Below are positions 37,604-49,200 of a stretch of DNA of 64,000 nt, piece by piece (the stretch's first letter is position 1; each line of letters starts with the position of its first letter). Source of the stretch: Tetrapyrgos nigripes. Taxonomy: Eukaryota; Basidiomycota; Agaricomycetes; Agaricales; Campanellaceae. The stretch is from the NCBI GenBank assembly GCA_013368315.1, contig JAACJM010000028.1, positions 372,001 through 436,000 of the forward strand. The letters run 5' to 3'. The translations under genes and the position numbers were made by a program. Under the pieces are notes generated by a model that made no database searches, was not told the DNA's origin, and saw nothing but the letters and a program-made list of their open reading frames with translations.

Positions 37604-40600
37604 TCACTGGTTCTGGTCAACACTCCTGGACGATGCGTCATGGACAATATTTTCATGAGCATTCGCTTCGAGTGTGTCTGGAGCTGGTGATGCAGCTACC
37701 ACGGACACCTGGGTTTCCATCATCTCCTGACACCTTACACACAACTTGACTCGTCCTTCTTCAAACCGACTCGGAGGCTGGTAAACCCTGGATTCCTTAT
37801 ACCGTGTAATGGCGTCGAGTAGAATCTCTGCACATGCTTTACTTGTGACCCAATTCCACTTCCATTTCTTAGTCCCACTCAAATTGGTGTACCTGTCCAC
37901 AGACTCAAACATCCCCCACACACAATCCAAAGCTACATAAAGATGATGCTCGCGTTCAGGGTCTTGAGCGATGAGAGCATCAATCAGATTTGAGACGCTG
38001 CGGGCAAAAGCGATCTGCCTTGTTTCGTCGACGTCGTTAAACGTTAGGTGACCCACTCTCGTTGTACTGAGTGATGCTGTGAATAGTTCTGGAGGGCATT
38101 GCTGGGAGAGATTAATCCATTGTACTGCAATTGCAATGATGAGCGAGCCTTTGCATGACTGCATGTAAGATGGCGGGGATCCAGTGGATGGTATATTGAG
38201 GTCGGGAAGATATTCCTGTAAGAGGGCGAGTTCGATTTGAGCACGGGAAGGTACCAATTCGCGAGGGAGATAGCTGGAATTATGGTAGTGGTCATGGAAC
38301 GAGTGGTCAACCGAGGAAGTAAACCCGTGTAATATAGCCTGGTCTAGTAGATTTCGGAAATACGGATAAATATTCTTCTTTGAGCCACGGAATGTCGGTG
38401 GTGCAATGTGCAGAACTTGCCAAAGTCTGAGTGCAAAGTCGGTTTCGAACCATATGTAACGATCCGTTAAGCAATACCAGGCAGCTCTGAAGAGGAAGTC
38501 CAGGTCGACTGCATCGTCCCATAAACTTCTCATAATGCAGTTCCCAACGCGGACAAGGTCTCTCTTCTCGAGCTGAACGCCCGAGGTGTCTTCTCCTCCT
38601 CTTTGGCCAAAATACCAAATTATGAAACATCTTCCTTCACTGGCTTCCTTAGCATCTGAGAAAGCACGCCTGATGGAACAGAATAGTTTCATGTATTGCA
38701 CCATGATAATATCCGTGACCTCGCTGATCATAATCTTCTTATCTTCAAGATGCCTCTTCAAGCCAAGAAGTGGTACAACATGATGGGAGGCCAGCACACC
38801 CACATCGTCCGAATCGATAATGAGTTCGTTATCAGGGTAAATGGCCTCGCACATCTCCTTGAACGCGTGAGGAAGCGTTCCCGATAAGACTAGATCCTGA
38901 GATATGAGGAGATATTCCAGGAAGACATGGGCTCTCATGAGCTGCCATGCTGTATCTCCTTTGAGTGAGACGATCACTTCCTCAAGCAGTGGAGTCAGGT
39001 CGTAGCCCGGTGAATACGCTCGGCACCTCGCAATGACTTGAGTGAGCTGTCTGTGAGGGGTAGGATACCTGCCCACGGAGGTATACCCAGACGCATGCAG
39101 TTTTCCGGCGATGTTTTGGGGTTGCCCGGAGACCAAGGCAAATTGGCGCTCGACATTCGCTGCGACGGCCATCCCAGGCCTTAAAAGAATCTCCTCCACC
39201 ATGTCAACGGAGTTGCGAAGACTGAATACCCAACTGAGGCGGATTACAGAAAATGTTGAATACTTGTACAAGGGAGAATTAAGTTGAGGAATTTTCCGGA
39301 ACGCCATCTGGATGACGTGCCGATAGTGAGGGATGTATTCGTTGTGAAGGCGAAGCCTCTGAGTTCGGCGGTTCAGTAACATGTAGGCCAATGACCAAAG
39401 AGCTCGAGAACATGCCACAGAACCTCTTTCACGAAGAGAGGATTCCGGCCCATAATCGGACTTTTCGAGGAAGTGGGAAATGCGGGATATGATGTTGAGT
39501 TTTGGATCAAGGGTCTCGAGAAGAGGGAGGAGTAGCGTCGTGTTTTTCTGCCGTATACGGGGAAAACCTTTTCCAATGTCACATAGGGCATCCGAGATGC
39601 CTTCGATGAAAGGTAATAGTTCCCTTTCATCAGTCAATGACTTCATGGTATAAATGAGGGAACTCCAATCGCGCTCTGCAGTGGTGTGCAGCGAGTTTTC
39701 CAAGGTAGCGTTGATGAGGGTTTTATTCCGACGGACTAAACCGTGTCTGCGAATAAGAAAACTACTCATGGCATTGCCAACTTGCCAAAGAGTAGCGGAG
39801 AGTGGGGTACGATACGGTGCATTGAGATAGAGGAGGGGTATGCATGTGAGGATGACATAAATGGCGAGGAAGATGGCTAGCACACAAGCCATGATGTACG
39901 TCAGAGGTCGATTCACTGGCAGAAGGAAACAGACGAGGCCAGTGAAAAAGAAGAAGAGGGATAGATGGAGTAGAAAGGGGATGGCATCTACGAGACTATG
40001 CATGCCAAAGTCCCGTACTCCAGCGTATAGGAAAGAAAGCGCTCTGGATTGACGTATGGGTGACGGCCTCATGTTTGTTTTGTGTATGAAGTCTCTGGTC
40101 CACTGTTGAACGAGAGTAGCCAGCAGCGAGCACATCAGTGCGAGTGCTAGGCTCAGGAACCATAAGATGTTGCAAATGACGGCTGATGCAGGAGGTATAA
40201 ATGCTGGGATAGGCTGGAATGGTGGAATCGTTCCATTAGACACGGCTGCAAGTTGTTGGGAGATTTGTGCGAGTAGATCGACAGTGTTTTGAGCAGGGTC
40301 GGCTTGGAGAGTCTTGTAGCTCTCAATTAGAAATGCAGTCAAGCTTGCTGAATAGAGAGCCGACTGGAGTAGGTTAAGTACGGTATTTCGGTTGGGTGTT
40401 GAAAGCGACATACGAAGAGAAGCATTCCTTCCATGTCTTGCTTCCAACCTTTCAATAATTCCTCATCGTACCGTTGAGCTTCGTCAATATATACGCTCCA
40501 TAGCTTCGCGCAAGCCTCATCGTCCGCCGTCGGTTTGAATGGTTCTGGAATATGCGTCAAAATATGGGAGCAGAAGGTTCACAGCGCACACACTATTCTT

Positions 40601-40700
40601 ACGAAATTGCGACCCACTGACCGTCTTCGATGGTCTACTCGACTCCAAATCTTGTGGTGGCCTGAGGTTCGCAAGAAAAAAAACTTGGGCTCTGTCAGGG
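37604..40700 (-). CDS. DUF6535 membrane protein, copy 1
   Basis: The DUF6535 family is a large set of mushroom membrane proteins of unknown function. The family start signature KPTADDEACAKLWSVYIDEA is in exon 40414-40544. A 50-base intron (40364-40413) joins it in frame to SALYSASLTAFLIESYKTL. Membrane segments follow (ILWFLSLALALMCSLLATL, FLLHLSLFFFFTGLVCFLLP, TYIMACVLAIFLAIYVILT), then a long soluble C-terminal region of about 700 residues in one exon, stop at 37604. Upstream, a further exon from 40622 reads AQVFFLANLRPPQDLESS and matches copy 2, but the true start codon is unclear. The frame is uninterrupted for over 900 codons, so this copy looks functional. Its relative lies at 46246-49400, on the same strand, with three lectin-like genes between them. 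Confidence 0.82.
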
Positions 40701-41279
40701 ATGGGTTTTTACCGCACTGGCAGTGTACGCACTTCTCTTGAAAACTCGCCGGAAAGCTGAGAAATCGACAACCATTTTTCCAGATACTTCCTCCTGCTGG
40801 CAACGAAGTAAAGAAGGAGTCGTCTTCAGCCTGCGTCGTTAGTAGCCGTGCTAGTCGCGTTTGACGTCGCGTGAAACTGCAGATCAGTGATCCAGGCTTG
40901 ATCCACATCGACCTGGTCATTCTGCCCTGCTTCTTCTTAGCCTATCACTTGGATCCATATGCTGTTCGCGCAGTTTTCTGAGGTGCAAGAGTGCTGTGGT
41001 CACTGAAGAAGAATTTCCGATGGATAGCGTAATCATGCTTCTTTGTTCTTTCTCTTCCATTTGTTCTGTTCCAGAGGTGCTTCCCTGATACCTTTTTACA
41101 TCGGAAGCTATACACCCCAAATGTACCGAGGCCATTGATTTAGTCTGGGACGTTGAGAATGGACATCTGCCTGATGATTCTTGGTCAAATGCAAAGGCCG
41201 GCGGGTCAACCATACTCTATCACAATCGAGGAAATAGCTCGTCTCGGGCCTCGGCCTATAGATACGACTGATATCTTGC
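40701..41279. other. Region between DUF6535 copy 1 and lectin array
   Basis: About 580 bases. A minus-strand frame of about 99 codons (40917-41213) has no recognisable features. It may include promoter sequence of the divergently arranged DUF6535 gene. Nothing firm is seen. Confidence 0.4.
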
Positions 41280-41299
41280 ACGTACCGGCTCGGATCAGT

Positions 41300-41415
41300 G
41301 CGTAGTTTGTCTCGGTATTTTTCCGGCCTCAACTGGCTTCCAGTTGTCATACGAGCATCAAGGGCGAGTTTTCACTGCGACAAGCGTCCGGCTCGTTGAG
41401 ACAATATTGTGTCTT
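41300..41415. repeat. Diverged copy of the lectin-upstream repeat
   Basis: This stretch carries a ccgg-ctcaactggc-ttcc block, then gacaagcgtccggctcgt and a tgtcttcc end. It resembles, in the same order, the repeat unit at 42581-42943. It lies before lectin gene 1 as the better preserved units lie before gene 2, which suggests it was copied together with the gene. Confidence 0.5.
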
Positions 41416-41506
41416 CCAATATTCCAAGTGTCAAGCTGATATACCGAATAGATTCTCCAGACGTTCAATGGTGCAAATGATTTGTTTTCCAGGTGCTCTG
41501 GGAAGA

Positions 41507-41515
41507 ATATATAAA
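41507..41515 (+). promoter_or_regulatory. TATA box of lectin-like gene 1
   Basis: ATATATAAA lies about 45 bases before the start codon. A TATA element is found in the same place before genes 2 (near 43025) and 3 (near 45369). The tract CAGAGTCAACGCA just before the ATG is shared with gene 3. Confidence 0.6.
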
Positions 41516-41556
41516 CGAAGCCATAGGAAAATCTCTTTCCTCAGAGTCAACGCAAC

Positions 41557-42297
41557 ATGCTCTTCAACAAGCTCACCTTTGCAGTGCGTGCATCATCTGC
41601 TGTACAGACTCTACCAGACTCACATTCGCTTTATACAGATCCTTCCTCTCTTTCTCGCCGGAAACCAGGCCCAGCATGTCACCAATGCAGCTCGCGCCGC
41701 AGACTTCTTCCCAGTAAGCGCTGTAGGTGCTGCTACTGGCCTTGTCAACGGGAACGGCGACACTCGTATCTATTATCAGTCGTTGGACGGTGGCATTACT
41801 CAGCTCTGCGTTAGTAACGCTTTCGCTACTGGTGGGGTTACAGAATGTAACAGCACGGTCGTACCCGCTGAAGAAGTTTTGTATGGTACACCCATCGCTG
41901 GGACTGTTGTCACGGCTCCTAATGGAGCATTTAATGAGGTGAGAGTCAAGAATGGCAATTTTTTTTTCTGTTCTCGTCACTGACCACCAACGTTGTCGCT
42001 TTCCATCAAATATAGCTTCACGTATTTTACTTGTCGCCTGATCACATCCTCAGCGAATGGCGCTGGTCGAGTACTGTGGGTGCTAGATTCGGAGATGCTT
42101 GCCCTGGCTGTGTTACGCATAGTGGATTCCAGGCTGTTCCTGGTAGTCAGCTTTTGTACGCCATTGAGCCTACCGACCCGGCAAGCAGACTTCGAGTTGG
42201 CTTCTTTAGTGCGGGATCGCCAAACACTATCAGTGAGGCTACGTTGAATCAGAATTCGGGGACCTGGTCTGTCGCTGTCGCTCCGAACATGGCGTGA
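41557..42297 (+). CDS. Secreted lectin-like protein 1 (tandem array)
   Basis: Three exons: 41557-41583, 41639-41938 and 42016-42297. Splicing the first intron creates a signal peptide (MLFNKLTFAILPLFLAGNQA), so the protein is secreted. The mature part of about 185 residues has sheet-rich repeats such as GDTRIYYQSLDGGITQLCV and LHVFYLSPDHILSEW. These resemble blades of fucose-specific-lectin-type propellers (aromatic Tyr-Tyr, then D-G-x-I). It is shorter than a six-bladed member, so only part of the fold or a related fold is present. Two Cys pairs are kept in the array: LCV...EC and DACPGC. It ends with SGTWSVAVAP. The lectin assignment is from pattern only and could be wrong. All exons are in frame, so the copy looks intact. 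Confidence 0.65.
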
Positions 42298-42580
42298 TAT
42301 TCAATTTCTAGTGTACGATAGCACGACTTAGTAGACTTTTAATCGATCTGCTGGATTGAAATATAGTCGCACTGTTGTTTTTTCCTCAGATTGAAAGAGA
42401 TTGTCACTCTGAAAGGTCTTTAGGCATTGAGCCTTCTCTAGCCCAAATTCGCAATTCCCACGTGCCAGGTTGTGTTTTTCGATCGTTTTTCATTTTTCCT
42501 CTGCCTCTTAGCCTCCATCCTTGACTTTTCTCCAACTTTTTTCGACCAATTTTCGACTCTACTCATGGATTGCATTCGTA
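42298..42580. other. 3' flank of lectin-like gene 1
   Basis: Mostly T/C-rich sequence without a gene, just before the tandem repeat. Confidence 0.4.
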
Positions 42581-42943
42581 TCTCGCATGTAGCAGGCTTG
42601 AACCATTCGATACGAGCACCGGCTTTATCCAGAGTCCAGACTGACGATACATCTTGACACTCTTCGTGTGATGTACTATGTACATCGGCTTTAGCTTTTC
42701 TCTCAGTGTTTTACCGGGCTCAATTGGCAACCGCTCGCTGCACAACTTGACAAGCGTCCTGCTTGTGGAGAACATAAAGCCGTATGTCTTGGATTCATCT
42801 CTTGCATGTAGCAGGCTCGAACCATTCGATGCGCGCATTGGCTCTAGCTTTTCTCTCGGTGTTTTACCGGGGTCAATTGGCATCCACTCGCTGTACAACT
42901 TGACAAGCGTCCTGCTCGTGGAGAACATAACACCGTATGTCTT
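42581..42943. repeat. Tandem duplication upstream of lectin-like gene 2
   Basis: Two copies of a unit of about 145 bases. Each begins (c)gcatgtagcaggct-cgaaccattcgat, continues gcttttctctc-gtgttttaccggg, then cacttgacaagcgtcctgct, and ends cgtatgtctt. Copy 1 (about 42581-42790) has some 65 extra bases inserted after its first third. Copy 2 is about 42799-42943. The unit has no protein-like content and lies 130 bases before gene 2, so it may be part of the upstream control region. Confidence 0.75.
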
Positions 42944-43070
42944 TCATTAAAGCTATCAAGCTATTAGTTTTGGAAAGTGAACTACTCTCGGTTTATTACT
43001 ATCCGAGTCGAGCATTGGATGTCGTATATAGTAAAGGGTCAAAGGACTTCAGCTTTTCTCAGACTAGCAA

Positions 43071-43711
43071 CATGTTCTTCAACAAGCTCATCTTTCCAGT
43101 GCGTACATCATCTACAGTACAGGCTGTCTGCTAGACTCACATCTGCTTCATACAGATCCTTCCTCTCTTCCTCGCCGGAAGCCCTAGTAGCCCAGAATGT
43201 CACTAATGCAGCTCGGGCCTCAAACTTCTTCCCAGTCAACATCGTTGGCGATGCTGCTGCCGTAGCAAATGAGAACCGCGGTACTCGGAACTATTACCAG
43301 CCACCCGGTGGAGGTATCAACCAAATTTGCACCAACGAGGCTTAGGAAATCGTACCTGCTAAATTTGTCTTGTTTGGCACACCCATCGCTGCATGCACTG
43401 CCCTAACTAATGACGGTACTTTCAACGAGGTGAATATCGTATTGTGAGGATTTTCGACTTTTCAACTGACATTGGACGGCTTTAGATTCACGTTTTCTTC
43501 TGGTCGCCAGACCGCGCCCTTAGTGAATGGCGCTGGACCAAGACCGGCGACCGTACTGGACCTAGATTCGGCGACGATTGCACCAACTGTATCACCCATA
43601 GTGGGTTTAAAGGAGATCTTGTACGCCATTCAGAGTACTAGCAAGCCGGCAACCAAAATGCGAGTTGGTTTCGTCAGTTCTCAGTCCCTTGCTGTTCTTC
43701 CCGATCTGTGA
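43071..43711 (+). pseudogene. Lectin-like gene 2, broken copy
   Basis: Clearly a relative of gene 1. The first exon MFFNKLIFP and the splice to ILPLFLAGS match gene 1's signal peptide. Exon 2 then changes frame, with VAQNVTNAARASNFFPVNIV in another frame. A TAG stands after QICTNEA (43342-43344), followed by more matching sequence (EIVPAKFVLFGTPIAA). The last exon also shifts frame between the sequences corresponding to HVFYLSPD and CITHSGF. With at least two frame changes and one in-frame stop, this copy is dead. Its TATA element near 43025 is still present. Confidence 0.78.
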
Positions 43712-44262
43712 TGCCTGTAGATGAAGTCTCTAAGATGGTCCTTACCCAAGTTTCCTAGTAGAATTCGTGTCTGATATCATGTATGTATCCAGTTGTTACA
43801 TATGGACTGTTTTCTATTGAGATTGAGGAGTTGACTTTCCTAAGAGATCATGTATGTGGGTCAAAGCTCTCTGAGCTCTCCACATCTGCTCTAGATTGGC
43901 TCTAGCCTCTAGACACTGAATTGCTCAGCCCGATTTGGCACGAGGTCACCCTCAGGCTTCTGACGGCTTTCAACTTCGCAGCTTAACGAATGCTAACTCA
44001 CTTCACCTCCTGGATTGCAGATCCGACGGTCGTCTCTAGTGACTGAAAGACAGACATAATGCACGAAAATCAGTTCTCAAAGTCTTGAAGCTCGGCAATC
44101 CGGTGATCACGGCTCCGAAACCTATGAGCAAGCTGCCAGTCTTAGCTGTTGTCTATCTACTTTGGGTGCGTTTTTCTTCAAGCCATGTACGTTGGCGTAC
44201 CTACTCCTTACTACCTTCTTTATCCTGCCAGGCATTTCCCATGTCGGTCTCGCAAATGTATA
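43712..44262. other. Intergenic stretch before the small MITE
   Basis: About 550 bases without a recognised gene. A plus-strand frame at 44085-44405 runs into the MITE and is not convincing. Confidence 0.4.
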
Positions 44263-44385
44263 CAGTATACTCCCTCCTAACGCCCAGGCTCCGTCACCAC
44301 TGCCGGCAAGTATGCGTTAAGAGAGAGGACTTTGGTGGGTTTCGTCTCACAAAAAAAAATGCATGCGTTAAGAAGGAGTATACTG
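44263..44385. mobile_element. 123 bp TA-flanked MITE
   Basis: The ends are 21-base inverted copies starting CAGTATACTCC, with two C/T differences between the two ends. TA stands directly outside both ends (44261-44262 and 44386-44387). This is a very short Tc1/mariner-type element with no coding capacity. Its terminal sequence differs from that of the 626 bp element, so it belongs to another family. Confidence 0.78.
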
Positions 44386-44543
44386 TATCGGGATTCAGCG
44401 ACTAGGAAAGTAGAATCACGCTACTGACAGCTCCTGCTTGTTTGACCATTGAACTAAGCTCGTTATATGCTTACCCTCGTCCAAACTTCGACAACCGACA
44501 CCCAATTCTATTACCAATCCCAGGATGATGAAGAGCGTGAAGT

Positions 44544-44925
44544 CTAATAAGAGTGGGTCCAGGAGCGGGTATGGCGGCGGATCAGCCAGACCTCCAGCAG
44601 ATAAGGGTCCACAACGAGATCGAGGCCAAGCTGTCCGGGAAAACAGCTGAAAACAGTCTCAGTCCTTTCAAATTGTTGCGTGGCATTCCAGATACAGAGA
44701 CAGTCATCTTCACCGCTCGCAACCAAATTTACGCAACTTGCCACTCACGAAGCTTGTGGATCCATAGACGACTACGCCTCCGAAATAGTATAATGGATAT
44801 GTCTCACGAAGCCTCCTTCTCATTTCCCGTATGCAACTCAGCCCGCTACGTCGACAAGCTTGTGAAATCAGATCATCATGCATGTGTTCAAACATCTGAA
44901 TGAAGGTAGCAAAGGTCAACTTGTG
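44544..44925 (-). pseudogene. WD40-like fragment, frame-broken
   Basis: On the minus strand, RETYPLYYFGGVVVYGSTSF runs into SGKLRK and then continues in a different frame as NLVASGEDDCLCIWNATQQF. The second piece looks like the end of a WD40 repeat (A-S-G-x-D-D...I-W). The break between the frames has no good splice sites, and no more repeats were found. It is probably the remnant of a larger gene. Confidence 0.4.
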
Positions 44926-45422
44926 ACGGTTTGCTTGCTCCGGTTACGGGACTAGGATAGATTTCTTCAGCGATGTTGAGTTCTGGAATACTCAGTAGAG
45001 GTGAGTACATTCATCTTCGGTGAAATCTTTATACTGACGGTTATCTCAGACGCATGCGACACTCTGAGACCCTAAGCAAGCTTTCTGTCATCTCTGGCAA
45101 AAAATGCTTCGGTGGACCGAGCTCTTGATATGCGTCTTTACATTTTGCCAGGCCCAGCATCTTACATGTCAAAGTAACCTTCCCAAGTTTTTCTAATCGC
45201 CTTAGTGCCTGGAGAGCTGGATCAGGCATTGCGCTCTGGATGACAGCATGAGGCACCTTTCATTGCACCTTTCATTCGCCATTCGCAGTCGGAAGCTATC
45301 TGTGACGGACTATATTCTACAGGCAGATCTCCGAGGAACTTGAGTGGAGGAGGAAGTGCTGGAGGTGCATATAAAGAACAGTTCCATCGTTTACTTTCCA
45401 CAGAGTCAACGCACAGCTCAGC
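44926..45422. other. Region upstream of lectin-like gene 3
   Basis: About 500 bases. The right end carries the promoter, with a TATA element (atataaa, 45369-45375) about 50 bases before the ATG, followed by CAGAGTCAACGCA, which also precedes gene 1. The left part may contain more decayed pieces of the WD40-like remnant. Confidence 0.45.
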
Positions 45423-46130
45423 ATGAAGTTTCTCCTAACCGTAAGGCGCTCATAGATGTGCTCTGGACTTTACTGACGTTTACGTGCATCTTCCTCAGGC
45501 CCTTCCTTTCGTCTTCATCGGCGGACAAGCCCAAGCCAACTTAGCTCGTTCCGCCAGTTTGACTCCCGTTGATCCTGTTGGTGACGTTGTCGCCATTCAG
45601 GCCCCCAACAAAGACACCCGCATATTCTACCAACCTCGTTCGGGTGGTGGTATAGCCCATCTCTGTGTCGATAGCTCTTTTAAAGATGGTCTGCTCACCT
45701 GTGACGCGACGATTGTACCACCCACAGAGGTCAGGGATGGTACTCCCATTGCTGCTGTTACTCTGAACGCTGACAACAACGGCTTCACCGAGGTATGTCT
45801 GTTAGCCTTAGTGTGACCGGCAGACTCAAATAGTCGTTGGTTTTCCCATTTGCACAGAATCGAGTCTTCTTCGTCTCTCCGGATAATATCCTCAGCGAAT
45901 ACCTGTTCACTACGGCAGACCATGGACGAAGCGGACCTAATTGTCCTAAATGCATCACGCATAATGGATTTCCTGTGGTCAATGGTAGTCAGGTCTTATA
46001 CGCTATGGCTAACCCCAGCGCGCCAGGCGTTAGAGTAAGGGTAGGTTTCGTCAGTACTGCATCTCCCGATACCATCACGGAGGCTTCCTTGAACGCCAAT
46101 GGGCAGTGGACGCTCGCTGTTATGCCCTAG
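45423..46130 (+). CDS. Secreted lectin-like protein 3 (tandem array)
   Basis: Same layout as gene 1: exons 45423-45440, 45499-45792 and 45858-46130. The first splice builds a signal peptide (MKFLLTALPFVFIGGQAQA). The mature protein has KDTRIFYQPRSGGGIAHLCV, a second Cys in LLTCDAT, NRVFFVSPDNILSEYLFT and the Cys pair NCPKC, then QVLYAMANPSAPGVRVRVGF. It ends with NGQWTLAVMP. Compared with gene 1 the blade-like motifs are kept in the same order, although many residues differ, so the two are old duplicates or under diversifying change. No frame errors are seen. The binding specificity is unknown and the lectin name is an inference from motif shape. Confidence 0.65.
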
Positions 46131-46245
46131 GGCCATGACAACGGTGCTTTCCCAACATCGTGTATCTAAACTATATTCAGAACAAAATGATTATGGGTCT
46201 TTGTTTCTTTTTTTTAAGACTCTTAATGCCTTATAAAGGAAGAAG

Positions 46246-49200
46246 CTATTCACTCCGACTTGGCACAAGATTCTCTTTGGTCTCTTTATCCTTCTGGCCC
46301 GATTCCTCTAACCCAGCGGCGCCCTCTATGACTTCTCGACATCTAGCAAGGAGGTTTTCTTGTCCTTCTTCGGAAGGGAACCGATACGCTGGCGATTCTT
46401 TGTACCGTCCAATAGCATCGGCGATAATAGTCGCGCATTCTACGCTGGTGATCCAGCCCCAATTCCAAGTCCTCTCAGTCTTTCTATCTAGTGTAAAGTC
46501 ACCGTCCCAGGACTCAAAGTTTGTCCAGATAGAATCCAGAGCTGCGTAGCAACGAAAAGGAACGGGGTACGAGTCTCCATCAACGAGATCTTTGACCACG
46601 TTGGAGATGCTCTGTCCAAAAGCTATCTGTCTTTTCTCGTCCACCTCTCCAAAAGCCATTGTTCCCCATCTTGTAATATCGGATGATGCTTTGAGCAGTC
46701 CAGAAGAATCGCAATTTCGAGACAAATCGATCCAACAAGATGCCATTGCAATGATGAAGGAGCTTTCACGGGGTTTTGCGTGACTGGGGAAGGATGCAAG
46801 AGGGAGATAATCGGGAAGATATTCCTGTAAGAGGACGGGTTCAATGTCCTCGCGACGTTGTCCAGAGACATGGTTTCCGAAGATTCAGAGGAAGATTCGT
46901 CCTCATTATTTTGACCATGTTGTGATGTGAAGTGATGCAAGATAGCCTGATGTAGTATACCCTTCATGAATGAATAATTGTTCTCTTTTGAGTCTTTAGA
47001 GAACCCAGAGACATTGCGCAAAGCATCCCATAGCCTCGGAACAAAATCCGTATTGAGCCGCAGATTGTGATTTGTTAAGCAACACCAAGCAGCCTTGGAA
47101 AGCAGATCGAGCTGAACAGCTTCATGTAGAAAGCTTTTGATGATACAATCCCCAATGCGAGCAAAATCGTCATCGTCATACTCTGACTCAACGCATATAT
47201 CATCACCCCTTTGAGCCAGGTACCAGATGACGAAGTTTCGTGCTTCCGCTGCCTCGCTGGTTTCCGACCAAGCATGCTTGATGGTGAAGAAAAGTCGAGA
47301 GTATTGAACCATAATTGTATCGGTCAGGTCGCTGACGACTAACTGCGTTTCTGCGAGCTGCCTTTTCAAGCCCAGGAGAGGAGCAGCGTGATGGGAAGCC
47401 AGGGCCCCAACGTCATCCAAGTCAATGACGGATTTGTTATTAGGATATATGTCCTCGCACATGTCCTCAAATGCATGAGGAAGTGTTCCCGACAGCACCA
47501 GATCTTGAGATATGAGGAGATACTCCAGCAAAACATGGGCCCTCATCAGCTTCCACGTTGTATCTTCTCTGAGAGGGGCAATGACATCCTCCAGTTCAGT
47601 CAGCTCTTCCAATGGATTTGACGAGTTCGTCCCATTCCCGATGACTTCGATCAGCTGTGCGTATGGACAGGGATAATTTCCTGCAATACGCCGAACTCCA
47701 TCTGCATATAGTCGGCTGAAAACCAGTTCATCCTGTGATACAACAGAACGAAAATGTTTGACATCTTCGCTAACGAGGGCAAATCGGCGGCGTATACGTT
47801 CACTATTCGTGATTCTTATCTCCGGGTTTAGCAAAAATTTCTCGATATTGTCTATAGAGTTGCGAAGACTGCATAGCCAACCAAAGCGCATCGCTGAGAA
47901 AGCCGAGTACTTGTATAGAGGACAGTCAACTCGAGAGAACTCCCACATCGCCATGTGAACGAACTCCCTATACGCTGGTATATAGTTGGAATTGAGGCGA
48001 AGTCTCTGTGCTCCTCGGCTGGCAAGCATGTAGGACAGGGACCAAAGGGCCCGAGAGCATGCCAGGTAACCTCCTTCTGGCGCACTACCTGATTTCTCCA
48101 GGAACTGGGAAATGCGGGATAAAATGTTGACCTCTGGGTTACACGTCTCCAGAAGAGGCATGATTAAAGGTACATTATGCCACCGTATTGTCGAGTAACG
48201 ACGAGTGTCACATAATGCGTCTGAAATGGCCTCGATGAAAGGCAAGAGCTCCCGCTCATCGTTTGACGCTCGGATGGTGTAAATGAGGGCGCTGCGATCA
48301 CGTTCGGTGACGTCCTGAAGCGACTTTTCCAAAATAGCTTCTGTCAAAGTTTCGCCCTCATGAACGAGACCATGCCTGTTGACAAGGTAGCTAGTCGTAG
48401 TATTTCCAATACGCCAAAGTGCTCTGGATAGTGGGGTATGGTATGGCGCGTCGAGATACAACAACGGAATGCAGGTGAGAATGGCATAAATGACAAGGAA
48501 GATCGCAAGAATAATGGCCATGATGTACACTAGAGGTCGGTTGACTGGCAAAAGAAAGCTGACTAGGCCAGCAAAGAAGAAGAACAAGGATGTATGGAGA
48601 AGGATAGGAATGAGGTCTACAAGGTTATGCATCCCAAAATCCGTAATCCGGCGTATAGGAAGGAGAGCACTCTGGCTTGACGAATGGGTGACGGTCTCAT
48701 CGTCGTTTTGTGTAGGAAGTCCCGGGTCCACTGCTGCACGAAAGTAGCCAGCAGCGAGCACGTTAGCGCGAGCGCTAAGCTAAGGAACCATAAAACGTTG
48801 CAGACGACGGCTGATGCAGAAGGTACAAATGCTGGGATAGGCTGGAATGGTGGAATGGTTCCGTTGGACACGGCTGCAAGCTGCTGAGAGATCTGTATGA
48901 GTAGATTGACGGTGTTTTGGGCAGGGTCGTCTTGAAGAGTCTGGTAGCTCTCAATGAGAAATGCCGTCAAACTTGCTGAATAGAGAGCCGACTAGCGTAG
49001 GTTGAGTAGGACATTTTAACTGGGTGCAGAAAGCAACGTACGAAGAGAAGTGTTCCTTCCATGTCTTGCTTCCAACCTTTCAATAATTCCTCATCATATC
49101 GTTGAGCTTCGCCAATATATACGCTCCAAAGCTTCGCACAAGCCTCATCGTCCGCCGTCGGTTTGAATGGTGCTAAAAGTGGCGATGAGTCGTATGAAAG

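Noticed and set aside
41001..41350. Minus-strand frames between DUF6535 copy 1 and the lectin array as a small gene
   Set aside because: No recognisable domain, and part of the region is better explained by the diverged repeat.
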